From NCBI RefSeq assembly GCF_011040495.1, contig NZ_CP049037.1, forward strand, positions 2,046,001 to 2,110,000: DNA of 64,000 bases, read 5' to 3'. A model generated the notes under the pieces. That model worked only from the letters and a program-made list of their open reading frames with translations. It had not been told where the DNA came from and did not search any database. The stretch is from Pseudohalocynthiibacter aestuariivivens. Its GTDB lineage: Bacteria; Pseudomonadota; Alphaproteobacteria; Rhodobacterales; Rhodobacteraceae. Positions 1 through 8,253 of the stretch are shown here, in pieces; the stretch's first letter is position 1; every line of letters begins with the position of its first letter. Both the position numbers and the translations under genes were made by a program.

Positions 1-124
1 GATGCAATTACTCTCAGGGTCAACTTTTTCGTGAACATTTCCCAATCCTAACGAATTGTAACAACCGTGGCGGGGCTTGACATCCGCACACCTCTGCCCG
101 GAATTGAGAGACAGCCGAAACCAC

Positions 125-742
125 ATGAGTGTCACTCAAATGACCAAGCCGAAGCTGGAATTCTGGTTCGAATTCGCCTCGACCTATTCCTATCTCAGCG
201 CAATGCGCCTGCCCGCAGCAGCCAGCAACGCGGGCGTCGAGGTGCATTGGCGGCCATTCCTGCTGGGCCCCATCTTTGCAGTCCAGGGCTGGGACACGTC
301 ACCCTTCAACATCTACGCCGCCAAAGGCCGCTACATGTGGCGCGACTTGGCGCGCCGGGCAGATCGTCTTGGCCTGACAGTCGAAAAACCCGATCCGTTT
401 CCGCAAAATGGCATCTTGGCGGCTCGAGTGGCACAGATCGCACTGGAACGGCCCGAAGGCATCGACTTCTGCCAGACAATCTATCGCGCGCAATTCTCCA
501 AGGGATTGAATATATCAGACCCCTCCGTGGTTGCGGCCTGTGCAGACGCAGTCGGCCTGCCCGATGGCGTCATTGAGGCGGCACAGAGCGACACAAACAA
601 GCTGGCCCTGCGCCAGACGACAGACGAAGCCACCCGGCGCGGCCTCTTTGGCGCGCCCAGTTTTTTGGTCGGAGATGAGTTGTTCTGGGGCGACGATCGT
701 ATGGAGGATGCGCTGGACTGGGCAGTGAGACACGCACAATGA
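125..742 (+). CDS. 2-hydroxychromene-2-carboxylate isomerase / DsbA-like GST-kappa family protein
   Basis: 205 aa, a thioredoxin-fold protein of the DsbA/GST-kappa (HCCA isomerase) family. The N-terminus reads LEFWFEFASTYSYLS, the usual first strand with the family's F-x-S-x-YSYLS signature where glutathione binds. GAPSF-VGDELFWGDDR near the C-terminus is the conserved cis-Pro (APSF) and closing motif. Members isomerise hydroxychromene carboxylates or carry out unknown glutathione-dependent reactions; the real substrate here is unknown. An upstream in-frame ATG exists 48 nt earlier, but the conserved family start fits this one. Its stop overlaps the start of the histidine kinase gene by four bases (ATGA), so the two are probably co-translated. 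Family assignment is firm; function is not. Confidence 0.85.
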   Translation: MSVTQMTKPKLEFWFEFASTYSYLSAMRLPAAASNAGVEVHWRPFLLGPIFAVQGWDTSPFNIYAAKGRYMWRDLARRADRLGLTVEKPDPFPQNGILAARVAQIALERPEGIDFCQTIYRAQFSKGLNISDPSVVAACADAVGLPDGVIEAAQSDTNKLALRQTTDEATRRGLFGAPSFLVGDELFWGDDRMEDALDWAVRHAQ

Positions 743-2634
743 TCAGTCAACAGACCACCGAAATGACGATGGCGGGCCTGAATCTGATCCAGCAGGCGCT
801 GACAATTTATGACAGCGACTTGAATCTCGCAGTTTGCAACCGCCGCTTTCAAGAAATGTTCGACCTCCCCGATGCGTTGGTCACACCTGGTGCAAGCTTT
901 GCCGATACGATCCGCTATCTGGCCCAGCGCGGTGATTACGGTAATGTCGGCGATCTGGAGCAGTTCGTTACCAGCCGGACGCAAATTGCCCGCGCATTCG
1001 AGCCACATTACATGGAGCGCACCCGTGCCAATGATCGAACCATCAGCGTCGAGGGCTCGCCGCTGCCGCAGGGAGGTTGGGTAACGGTTTATACCGACAT
1101 CACCCGCACCAAGCAGCAAGAAAGCCTGCTGCGCACCCGGTCCGAAGAGCTATCTGATCAGTTGGGCGCATATTCCGGCGAGCTATCCGCCGCTAACCGA
1201 CAGCTGGAGGCCACAGTGACCGCGCTGGAAGAGGCCAAGCGCCAAATCACTCAGATCGAGGCCCGCACACGCCTGACCGCTGAAATGATGCCGGCCCACA
1301 TCTCTCATGTCGGACCCGACCGGCGCTATACGTTTTCGAACCGACGATTGAGCTCGATCATACCGGGAACCAAGTCCGAGATTATTGGTGAACGCATCGA
1401 GGACGCGCTTGGTCCAATAGCATATGCCACGATACGCACCCGGCTGGATCAGGCATTTGCGGGCACCGCATCAGTGTTTGAATTCACGCACGAACCCAGT
1501 TCACGACGCATCCGTGCGGCACTAACGCCGGATACATTACAAGGTGGTGTCTATATCTTGTCGATGGACATCACCGAAGAGGCGCAGACGCGTGCGGCTC
1601 TGCAACAGACCCGACGCCGGGAAGTCGCCGCACAAATGACCAGCGGGTTGGCACATGACTTCTCGAACCTGCTGACGATCATTCTCGGCATGCAGTCAAA
1701 ACTGGCGCGCATGGACCTGCCTGATACGGCAGACACCTTGATCTCCGCGACACAATCGGCGGCACGGCGCGGCGGAAGCCTGTTGAACAGGATCGCAGAC
1801 ATGACCGGCCGTCGAGAGCACAGCCCGGCACCGACCAACCTGCACGGGTTCCTGTCAGAACTGGACACGTTGGCACGCTCTGCCCTGCCGGATGCCATGG
1901 GATTCAATATCGACATGGGCAACATGCCCAACCGGGTGCTGTTGGATCCGGGGATGTTGCAGGATTCATTGCTCAATCTGGTCCTGAACGCGCGCGATGC
2001 CTGTGGCACAACAGGTCAGATCACGCTGACCGTTGCCGCAATACAGGATACCTGGATCGATTTCACCGTTAGCGATACTGGTCCGGGGTTCAGCAAGACA
2101 GCACTTTCTCGCGCGTTCGAGCCGTTCTTTACCACCAAGGGCGGTGAAGGGTCCGGGCTTGGCCTTGTCATGGTCTATGACATGACCAAACTGGCCGGGG
2201 GACGCGCCACGATCGGCAATAGTGACGTGGGCGGGGTTGTCACGCTACGCTTACCGCTGCGGATCGCCGGGCAGGCCCCGACACAGGGTCTTATCCTGCT
2301 GGTCGAGGATAGCGCCGACCTGCGCGACACCGTGCGCGACATGCTGCGCGAAGCAGGCCATAGCGTTATCGAAGCCGCATCCGTGCCCGAGGCGCGTTCG
2401 CTACTGGCGCAACTACCCGAGATTTCCGCCCTTCTGTCGGATATCGTTCTGGAAGGCGAGCAAACCGGCGTCGATCTGGCAGCCGTTGCCCCTTGCCCCA
2501 CTTTTCTGATGACGTCATTACCGCCATCGGATCCTCGTTTTGCCGCCGCGGTGGCTGCGGCGCCCGTTTTGCGAAAACCGTTTTCCGCAGCAGAATTATA
2601 TGCCTTTCTTTCCGCCCCATCGGAGACCACCTAA
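739..2634 (+). CDS. PAS-containing hybrid sensor histidine kinase with C-terminal receiver
   Basis: 631 aa with no membrane segment, so probably a cytoplasmic sensor. Order: a PAS_7-type PAS domain at about 10-115 (GLNLIQQALTIYDSDL), a coiled coil at about 120-178, a second PAS-like region at about 180-280, a HisKA dimerisation domain with His about 306 in GLAHDFSNLL, an HATPase domain (LLNLVLNARDA, DTGPGF, GSGLGL), then a receiver domain (LLVEDSADLRD, probable phospho-Asp in LLSDIVLEGE, LRKPF) at about 510-628. Phosphate could pass from His to its own receiver, or to the response regulator encoded directly downstream (TAATG overlap). The signal is unknown. Confidence 0.9.
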   Translation: MISQQTTEMTMAGLNLIQQALTIYDSDLNLAVCNRRFQEMFDLPDALVTPGASFADTIRYLAQRGDYGNVGDLEQFVTSRTQIARAFEPHYMERTRANDRTISVEGSPLPQGGWVTVYTDITRTKQQESLLRTRSEELSDQLGAYSGELSAANRQLEATVTALEEAKRQITQIEARTRLTAEMMPAHISHVGPDRRYTFSNRRLSSIIPGTKSEIIGERIEDALGPIAYATIRTRLDQAFAGTASVFEFTHEPSSRRIRAALTPDTLQGGVYILSMDITEEAQTRAALQQTRRREVAAQMTSGLAHDFSNLLTIILGMQSKLARMDLPDTADTLISATQSAARRGGSLLNRIADMTGRREHSPAPTNLHGFLSELDTLARSALPDAMGFNIDMGNMPNRVLLDPGMLQDSLLNLVLNARDACGTTGQITLTVAAIQDTWIDFTVSDTGPGFSKTALSRAFEPFFTTKGGEGSGLGLVMVYDMTKLAGGRATIGNSDVGGVVTLRLPLRIAGQAPTQGLILLVEDSADLRDTVRDMLREAGHSVIEAASVPEARSLLAQLPEISALLSDIVLEGEQTGVDLAAVAPCPTFLMTSLPPSDPRFAAAVAAAPVLRKPFSAAELYAFLSAPSETT

Positions 2635-3335
2635 TGAGCGCGCCCCTCGTTACGATCCTCGACGACGAACCCGAAGTGCGACGTATGCTGGCCGACGCGC
2701 TGGAGGAGGCCGGTTTTCGCACGCTCGCCTTTGGCCGGGCGACAGAATTTGAGGCCGCGTTAAAAACCACCACGCCCGACATCTGTCTGGTTGATTTGTC
2801 GCTGCCGGACCGCGACGGGCTGACACTGGTGCACCGGCTGGCGCTGGAACAGGGCGCGGCAATCATCATCATTTCAGGCCGTGCGCAGGTACAGGACCGC
2901 GTGACCGGGCTGGAACTGGGCGCCGACGACTATATCACCAAACCCTTCGATCCTGCCGAGGTGGTCGCACGCATCCGCGCCCGCCTGCGCCGGGATACGC
3001 CTGCCGTACCCGCTGCCGACATAGCATTTTTTCAGGGCTGGACCGCCGCATTTGACCGTTTCGTGCTGGTTGACGAAGTTGGTCAGGAAACACCGTTTTC
3101 TCATGCCGAAGGCGAAGTTTTGCGATTGTTCCTTGAGCGCCCCAAGCGCTTGATTTCACGTCAAGCAATGCAAGAGGCCCTCGGAGGAGCCGCAGGAGAA
3201 AGCTTTGATCGGGCGATGGATGTGCGTATCTCGCGACTGCGCACCAAGCTACGCGAAGATCCCAAAAACCCCCGCCTGATCAAGACAATCTATGGTGCTG
3301 GCTATATATTCCTGTCGGACGTGCGCTGGGGCTGA
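2634..3335 (+). CDS. OmpR/PhoB-family response regulator
   Basis: 233 aa. An N-terminal receiver has the acidic pair in ILDDEPEVRR, the phospho-acceptor Asp about 52 in ICLVDLSLPDRDG, and the Lys in ADDYITKPF. A winged-helix DNA-binding domain of the Trans_reg_C type follows (about 130-230), ending in LIKTIYGAGYIF. The start was chosen because it overlaps the stop of the kinase by one base and gives a canonical receiver N-terminus; an upstream extension in frame lies inside the kinase gene and is not credible. It is the likely cognate partner of that kinase. Target genes cannot be read from the sequence. Confidence 0.93.
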   Translation: MSAPLVTILDDEPEVRRMLADALEEAGFRTLAFGRATEFEAALKTTTPDICLVDLSLPDRDGLTLVHRLALEQGAAIIIISGRAQVQDRVTGLELGADDYITKPFDPAEVVARIRARLRRDTPAVPAADIAFFQGWTAAFDRFVLVDEVGQETPFSHAEGEVLRLFLERPKRLISRQAMQEALGGAAGESFDRAMDVRISRLRTKLREDPKNPRLIKTIYGAGYIFLSDVRWG

Positions 3336-3343
3336 CGCGTTTC

Positions 3344-3372
3344 GCATTTTATCTGACCCACAGATTTGATGC
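3344..3372. terminator. possible hairpin between convergent genes
   Basis: GCAT-TTT-ATCTG / CAGAT-TTG-ATGC forms a broken stem with a five-base loop between the response-regulator stop and the convergent small membrane-protein gene. There is no clean T-run, so a terminator role is only an inference from position. Confidence 0.3.
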
Positions 3373-3380
3373 AAAAGGCT

Positions 3381-3542
3381 TTAACCGGCGATAGCGGCCT
3401 TGATAAACGGTAACGTTGCAGCAGCAGCAATCCCGACACCCGCACCAATACCCAAACGCATCGGCGCAGCGCCCAAACGTGGCCCTGCCAACCCCAGAAC
3501 ACCGCAGATCACTGCGTAAAACCCAAGTGCAATCAAATCCAT
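3381..3542 (-). CDS. small two-helix membrane protein, unknown function
   Basis: 53 aa starting MDLIALGFYAVICGVLGLAG. It holds two hydrophobic stretches, about 2-20 and 30-50, separated by a short Arg-containing loop (RLGAAPMR), so it should be a two-pass inner-membrane miniprotein. A longer reading from 33 nt upstream adds a polar, unconserved-looking leader and was not chosen. It lies just after the coiled-coil membrane protein and OmpA-like gene on the same strand and may belong to that envelope group. No function recognised. Confidence 0.6.
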   Translation of the reverse strand: MDLIALGFYAVICGVLGLAGPRLGAAPMRLGIGAGVGIAAAATLPFIKAAIAG

Positions 3543-3595
3543 GCCGCCCTCCTGCCGCTGTTCCGCAGACATCATAGCACATGGTGCGTCCGTTA

Positions 3596-3922
3596 TCAGC
3601 CGTGGCCGGAACGCTCTAGATGGGCGCGCATATGCTCGGCCTCTTGGCGGGCTTCGCGCAGCCCCTCCATTGTCGCCGCCAACTCCGCCTCGGTTTGGCT
3701 CAGTTGATTGGTCAACTCTGCCTCGCGTTGCTGCAGATACGTGATCGCCTGATCGCGGGTTTCTTCGGCTTCATGCAGCTCTTGCGCCATGCGGTCCAAC
3801 TCTCCCATGTCCGAGGACGACACGCGGATAAAGCGATGAACCAGCCAATTGGCGAACCAGCCCAGACAGAAGGCGACGAAGAGAATGATCGCCGTGGCAA
3901 AGATAAACTCAGTTCTGTTCAT
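3596..3922 (-). CDS. membrane-anchored coiled-coil protein
   Basis: 108 aa. One N-terminal transmembrane helix (FIFATAIILFVAFCLGWFANWLV, about 5-27) is followed by a long charged coiled coil (about 35-105) rich in Glu/Gln/Arg (LHEAEETRDQ, REAELTNQLSQTEAELAA). The start ATG sits inside the last codons of the upstream OmpA-family gene (14-nt overlap, ATGAACAGAACTGA), which indicates translational coupling. It may act as a partner of the BON/OmpA protein in the envelope. No enzymatic motif is visible. Confidence 0.75.
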   Translation of the reverse strand: MNRTEFIFATAIILFVAFCLGWFANWLVHRFIRVSSSDMGELDRMAQELHEAEETRDQAITYLQQREAELTNQLSQTEAELAATMEGLREARQEAEHMRAHLERSGHG

Positions 3923-5843
3923 CGGCTGTGCCTTCTTCTGCGGCGGGGTCATCCGCCGGGTCTTCGTCGGCGTCTGTTTCTTCTTGGCCCGCATCCTCAA
4001 GGGCTTCAAGCCCTGTTTCGGTTTCCTCTGTCGTCTCCGGCACAATCAAACGGAACTCGATACGGCGGTTCGCCTCTCGCCCTTCTTCGGTATCATTGTC
4101 GGCGATCGGATTGGCTTCACCATGGCCGACGGCAGAATAACTGCTGGTGAGGATCCGGCGCGCACGCAACGCATCAAGCACGGCGTTGGCACGGGCTTGG
4201 CTCAGTTGCTGGTTCATCGCCTCACGGCCCTGACTGTCCGTATAGCCACCAATCTCGATCTGGATTTCACCACAATTTTCTAAAATTTCCGCAATATCGT
4301 TCACAATATCCGCCCCGTTGGAATCGATGGTAGAAGAGCCGGGCTCAAAATTCAGCTTCCTCCCCACTTGCTGTTCGGCAATCAGGGCAATGCATTCCTC
4401 AGGTGTGGGGATGCTGGCGACAGGGTCCAACTTCTCCTGATAGGTCACATCAATTTCAAATTGCTCGGCTTCGCCCAACTTTTCTGCCAGAAGCCCGGCA
4501 ATCTGCGCGCTGGCAGTCTTATGTCCGGTGTTACCCACGACACGCAGCATTTCAGGCTCAACGACAACAGCACCGTTCGACAGATATGCCAGTGCCTCCA
4601 GCCCGGTCAGAACACGTACCGGCCATTCCGGCGGCAACCCTTCGACAACACGCGCCTTGGTGTAAACGCTGTCAGTCGTGAAACGCGCCTTGGCAAAACT
4701 GTCGACGGTTTGACGCAACCGATCGCTTCCCAACCGGCCGCGCAGTTGCACCGAACCTTCAGGCGACAACGTGGCAACGAATTCCGGTGTGACCGGCGCG
4801 GAATCATCCGGCGGCGGTGGCAACACGGCATGCAACGCGAATACATCCGGCAGCGCGGCATCCAACTCTCCCACCACATCGTCAAAGGTGTTCTCCGGCG
4901 TGCCCTGCGCCGCAATCAGGGAAATGTCTGCATCCGCAAAGGTGACACTTCCCCCGCCCAGTTTCGCCACCGCAGATATCGCCAGCGCGCCCGCACGGCC
5001 CCATTGTGGCGTCGGAACACCCAGACCGATCACACAGTCCGCTTCCCCGGTCAGCCCTGCCTTGGTCGCAGCCCCGATGATCTCCTCACTCGAGGCTTCG
5101 GTATCGGCAGAGCAGGCATCAAAGCGGGCCACGCCCTCTTCGATCAGAAATCTCAGGGTGAATGGCGTGATCACCGGGCGTGGTGCAGACACCTCGACAT
5201 CCACGATCAGCCGCGCCGGTATTCGCCGGCTCAACTCGGTTTCCAGCTCCAGCTTCTCTTCGATGCTGTCTGTCATCGTTTCGATCGTAACCTGCCCCGC
5301 ATCAATCGAGATCTTTGCACGGTCAAGCTTGCTCAACGCACGCACCGAATAATCAATCGCCGCTTCCCACCCTTCGGGCATTGGATAATCGGCCGTCTCC
5401 AGCAGGTCGGCAACGTCGTCGGTCTTGGCCGCGTCAGTAATCTGGCGAAGCAGGGCATCACGGTCTGTGGCAGTTGGAATCAGGCCAATCAGCGATAACC
5501 CACTGCCATTACGCAGGATTTCGACAGAAAATCGGGGCGGTGCTATATCGGCGGAATCCTCGACCAGCATCTGGTCGATCACCCGCGCTGCATCCACGAC
5601 GCCACCCGCCACCGACAATGCCCCGAACCGCGTGGCCTCTGTCGGAGCGGTTCCAGCCAGAAAGACCTGAAGCCCGTCGGCGTCCACCTCGGCCCATTCC
5701 ATACCCTGTAGCTCCAGCGCACGGCGTACTTCGGTGCGGGAATTGTCTTCGATCACAGTCACAGAAAATCCGGCGGCGACCCAGGCGAGGATCGCGGCCA
5801 GAACAAATGTTCCAGCAATGGCAAAGATCGAAGACAGGCGCAT
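3909..5843 (-). CDS. BON-domain / OmpA-family envelope protein
   Basis: 644 aa. An N-terminal hydrophobic segment (IFAIAGTFVLAAILAWVAAGFSV, about 4-26) anchors or exports it. The long middle contains repeated BON-like modules (e.g. LQVFLAGTAPTEATRF, LSLIGLIPTATDRDALL, SVQLRGRLGSDRLRQTV). The C-terminal OmpA/MotB-type peptidoglycan-binding domain (about 480-600) has LNFEPGSSTID, IGGYTDSQGREAMNQQLSQ and ANRRIEFRL. The last ~45 residues are an unusually acidic low-complexity tail. The start MRLSSIF was preferred over an ATG 60 nt upstream because it gives a normal signal-anchor. Probably tethers the envelope to peptidoglycan. Confidence 0.88.
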   Translation of the reverse strand: MRLSSIFAIAGTFVLAAILAWVAAGFSVTVIEDNSRTEVRRALELQGMEWAEVDADGLQVFLAGTAPTEATRFGALSVAGGVVDAARVIDQMLVEDSADIAPPRFSVEILRNGSGLSLIGLIPTATDRDALLRQITDAAKTDDVADLLETADYPMPEGWEAAIDYSVRALSKLDRAKISIDAGQVTIETMTDSIEEKLELETELSRRIPARLIVDVEVSAPRPVITPFTLRFLIEEGVARFDACSADTEASSEEIIGAATKAGLTGEADCVIGLGVPTPQWGRAGALAISAVAKLGGGSVTFADADISLIAAQGTPENTFDDVVGELDAALPDVFALHAVLPPPPDDSAPVTPEFVATLSPEGSVQLRGRLGSDRLRQTVDSFAKARFTTDSVYTKARVVEGLPPEWPVRVLTGLEALAYLSNGAVVVEPEMLRVVGNTGHKTASAQIAGLLAEKLGEAEQFEIDVTYQEKLDPVASIPTPEECIALIAEQQVGRKLNFEPGSSTIDSNGADIVNDIAEILENCGEIQIEIGGYTDSQGREAMNQQLSQARANAVLDALRARRILTSSYSAVGHGEANPIADNDTEEGREANRRIEFRLIVPETTEETETGLEALEDAGQEETDADEDPADDPAAEEGTADEQN

Positions 5844-5903
5844 CAGTGGGCAGCCTTTGTTATGGCACCATAACTCTTTAGGCGGGGCGGGCGATGAGTT
5901 CAA

Positions 5904-6887
5904 TCACAGGAACAGCGCGACGGCGAAAAACGGCAGGGGCAACAAACCAGCGTCCCGGTTCGAACGAAAGAGCGCGAGCAAGCGGTTCGTGTCGTCCGGG
6001 GCAAACCTCGTCAGTTGCCACAGCATATGCAGGCCAAGCGCCCAAGGGCCAAGCAATGCAATCAGCACCGCTATCGGATCACCCCCACGCATCGCCAGAA
6101 TGACTGCCAGCGACATCAGCGCGACACTCGCCACCAGAAACCGCCGCAGCCAGATGGGCGAACGCGCACCAAACAATCGCGCAGTGGATTTCACGCCGAT
6201 CAACGCATCATCCTCGGCGTCCTGATGCGCGTAGATCGTGTCGTAGAACAATGTCCAAGAGATACCTGCAACGTACAGGATGACCGCAGGCCATTGCAGC
6301 TGTCCGGTGTGTGCCGTCCATGCCAGCAGCGCACCCCAGTTGAATGCCAGTCCCAGAAAAACTTGCGGCCACCAGGTGAACCGTTTGGCGAATGGATAGA
6401 CTGCAACCGGCAACAGTGACACGATACCCAGCACGATGGCCGCCGGCGGAAAGGTCAGCAAAATACAAAACCCGATCAACGCCTGCGCGACCAGCCAAAC
6501 CAACGCGCCCTTGACGCTGACTTGTCCCGATGGGATCGGTCGCAATGCCGTGCGTGCCACGCTGCCGTCGATATGCCTGTCTGTAATATCGTTCCACGTA
6601 CAACCCGCGCCGCGCATTACAAACGCACCAATACCGCAGGCAATGAACACCCACAGGTCCAGCCAGCGCGCCTGCCCGTCCGACAGCATCGCCAGCAACA
6701 GCCCCCACCAGCACGGCAACAGCAATAGCCATGTGCCAATCGGCCGATCAGCGCGGCTGAGCCGCAGATAGGGGCGTGTGCGTTCGGGCGCGAGCCGGTC
6801 CACCCAGTTGCCTTGCACCGCATCGGCAATCTGATTGGTTTGGTTTTGTGGCTTCTGGCCCTCTGGTATCGGGTCGGGTTGGGTCAT
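5904..6887 (-). CDS. ubiA: 4-hydroxybenzoate polyprenyltransferase
   Basis: 327 aa integral membrane prenyltransferase of ubiquinone biosynthesis: it attaches the polyprenyl chain to 4-hydroxybenzoate. The two Asp-rich Mg-pyrophosphate motifs are present: NDITDRHIDGSVARTA and DTIYAHQDAEDD. The start of the family core (RPYLRLSRADRPIGTWLLLLPCWWG) is intact, and there are eight or nine hydrophobic helices. A start 24 nt further upstream would run into the divergent rsmE gene; the chosen ATG leaves 11 bp between the two genes, so their promoters must overlap each other's coding or leader regions. Confidence 0.95.
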   Translation of the reverse strand: MTQPDPIPEGQKPQNQTNQIADAVQGNWVDRLAPERTRPYLRLSRADRPIGTWLLLLPCWWGLLLAMLSDGQARWLDLWVFIACGIGAFVMRGAGCTWNDITDRHIDGSVARTALRPIPSGQVSVKGALVWLVAQALIGFCILLTFPPAAIVLGIVSLLPVAVYPFAKRFTWWPQVFLGLAFNWGALLAWTAHTGQLQWPAVILYVAGISWTLFYDTIYAHQDAEDDALIGVKSTARLFGARSPIWLRRFLVASVALMSLAVILAMRGGDPIAVLIALLGPWALGLHMLWQLTRFAPDDTNRLLALFRSNRDAGLLPLPFFAVALFL

Positions 6888-6898
6888 ATGTTGCCCCC

Positions 6899-7630
6899 AT
6901 GGCTGCGGCAAAGATCAGACTTTATGTAGAGCACCCATTGGGGGCAGGGCAATCGGTTCCGCTGGAACGCGATCAGGCGCATTACCTCTTTGCTGTGATG
7001 CGTCAAAGCATCGGCGCGCCAGTGTTGCTGTTCAACGGGTGTGATGGCGAATGGCAGGCAGAGGTGACCGAGGCGGGAAAGCGCGGCGGCAGCCTGCGTT
7101 GCGACACGCAGACCAAACCACAGCAAAATCCGCCTAACCTCTGGCTGATGTTTGCGCCGATCAAAAAGGCGCGCACCGACTTTATTGTAGAAAAGGCAGC
7201 CGAGATGGGCGCGGCACGCATCTGCCCGGTGCAGACCGAGTTCACCAATTCCGAGCGCATCCGACAGGACCGCCTTCAGGCCCATGCGGTCGAGGCCGCC
7301 GAGCAATGCGGCGGCACGTTCGTACCCGAAGTGGCAGGACTACAGAAACTGGATCATCTGTTGACCGATTGGGACACAGATAGGAAAATCCTTTTTTGCG
7401 ACGAGGCACTGGCCGGGCGGTCCTCAGACCTCTTGGTAAATTTCAAAGCGGATGCGCACTGGGCCATCCTGATCGGACCCGAGGGCGGGTTCTCGCAAGC
7501 CGAACGCGCGCGCCTCTCCGCCCTGCCCCATGCCCACGCGATCAGCCTCGGCCCACGCATCCTGCGCGCCGACACCGCCGCCGTGGCGGCCATGACGCTG
7601 TGGCAACAGGCATTGGGAGATTGGCGATGA
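6899..7630 (+). CDS. rsmE: 16S rRNA (uracil1498-N3)-methyltransferase
   Basis: 243 aa SPOUT-fold methyltransferase that methylates U1498 of 16S rRNA using SAM. It has the N-terminal PUA-like part (RLYVEHPLGAGQSVPLERDQAHYL) and the C-terminal knot with ILIGPEGGFSQAE and ISLGPRILRADTAAVAAM. The ATG immediately after the 11-bp divergent spacer with ubiA gives the normal family N-terminus. The stop overlaps the next gene by four bases (ATGA). Confidence 0.95.
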   Translation: MAAAKIRLYVEHPLGAGQSVPLERDQAHYLFAVMRQSIGAPVLLFNGCDGEWQAEVTEAGKRGGSLRCDTQTKPQQNPPNLWLMFAPIKKARTDFIVEKAAEMGAARICPVQTEFTNSERIRQDRLQAHAVEAAEQCGGTFVPEVAGLQKLDHLLTDWDTDRKILFCDEALAGRSSDLLVNFKADAHWAILIGPEGGFSQAERARLSALPHAHAISLGPRILRADTAAVAAMTLWQQALGDWR

Positions 7631-8151
7631 ATTTTATCCGCCCCGAAGCATCACAAGCACTGACCCGCTGGCGCGCGGTTATCATTTCAACGCTGGTCAT
7701 TCTGCTGGGCCTCTGGTGGACGCTGTCCAGTGCAACCCCGATCAGCTGGATCGGCGGGGCCGTGGTCCTGATGGGGGTCGCATCCGCGGCCGCCGCATTG
7801 CAGCGCATGCGGTTTCAGGCAGGCCGCGACGGGCCGGGCGTCGTTCAGATCGACGAGGGCGCAATTGCCTATTTCGGTCCGCTCACCGGCGGCGTTGTAT
7901 CACGATCCGAAGTCACGGCACTGGCACTCGACAGATCCGGCAAACCGCCGCATTGGGTGCTTAGCCAACCGGGTCAGCCCGATGTGATGATCCCCCTCAA
8001 TGCCGCCGGATCGGACGGTCTCTTTGATGTTTTTGCCAGTTTGCCCGGCATCCGAACCGAACGCATGCTGAACGAGATGCGCACGACCGCTGTTGGCCGG
8101 GTGCTGATCTGGCAACGCAATACGCGCCCGGCAACCCAACTGCTGCATTGA
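7627..8151 (+). CDS. two-helix membrane protein of unknown function
   Basis: 174 aa. Two adjacent transmembrane helices (about 17-34 and 40-60) are followed by a soluble domain of about 110 residues with alternating strands (VVQIDEGAIAYFGPLTGGVVSRSEVTALAL). The layout resembles the PH-like/YcxB-type small membrane proteins but I cannot name a family. Translation is coupled to rsmE by an ATGA overlap and it precedes gshA. Base composition matches its neighbours. Confidence 0.75.
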   Translation: MNFIRPEASQALTRWRAVIISTLVILLGLWWTLSSATPISWIGGAVVLMGVASAAAALQRMRFQAGRDGPGVVQIDEGAIAYFGPLTGGVVSRSEVTALALDRSGKPPHWVLSQPGQPDVMIPLNAAGSDGLFDVFASLPGIRTERMLNEMRTTAVGRVLIWQRNTRPATQLLH

Positions 8152-8253
8152 AGCACGTCCCTCACGCGCACGTGTGCGTATCACGCTCGCGCCTTGACAC
8201 CCCCCCGCGTTCGCTTCAGGACTGACCGAACACGCAAAACGGAGGCCTCGCCC

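Noticed and set aside
4368..5498. 376-codon open frame on the plus strand
   Set aside because: Antisense to the BON/OmpA gene; Arg/Gln/His-rich with no domain, a product of GC-rich codon structure.
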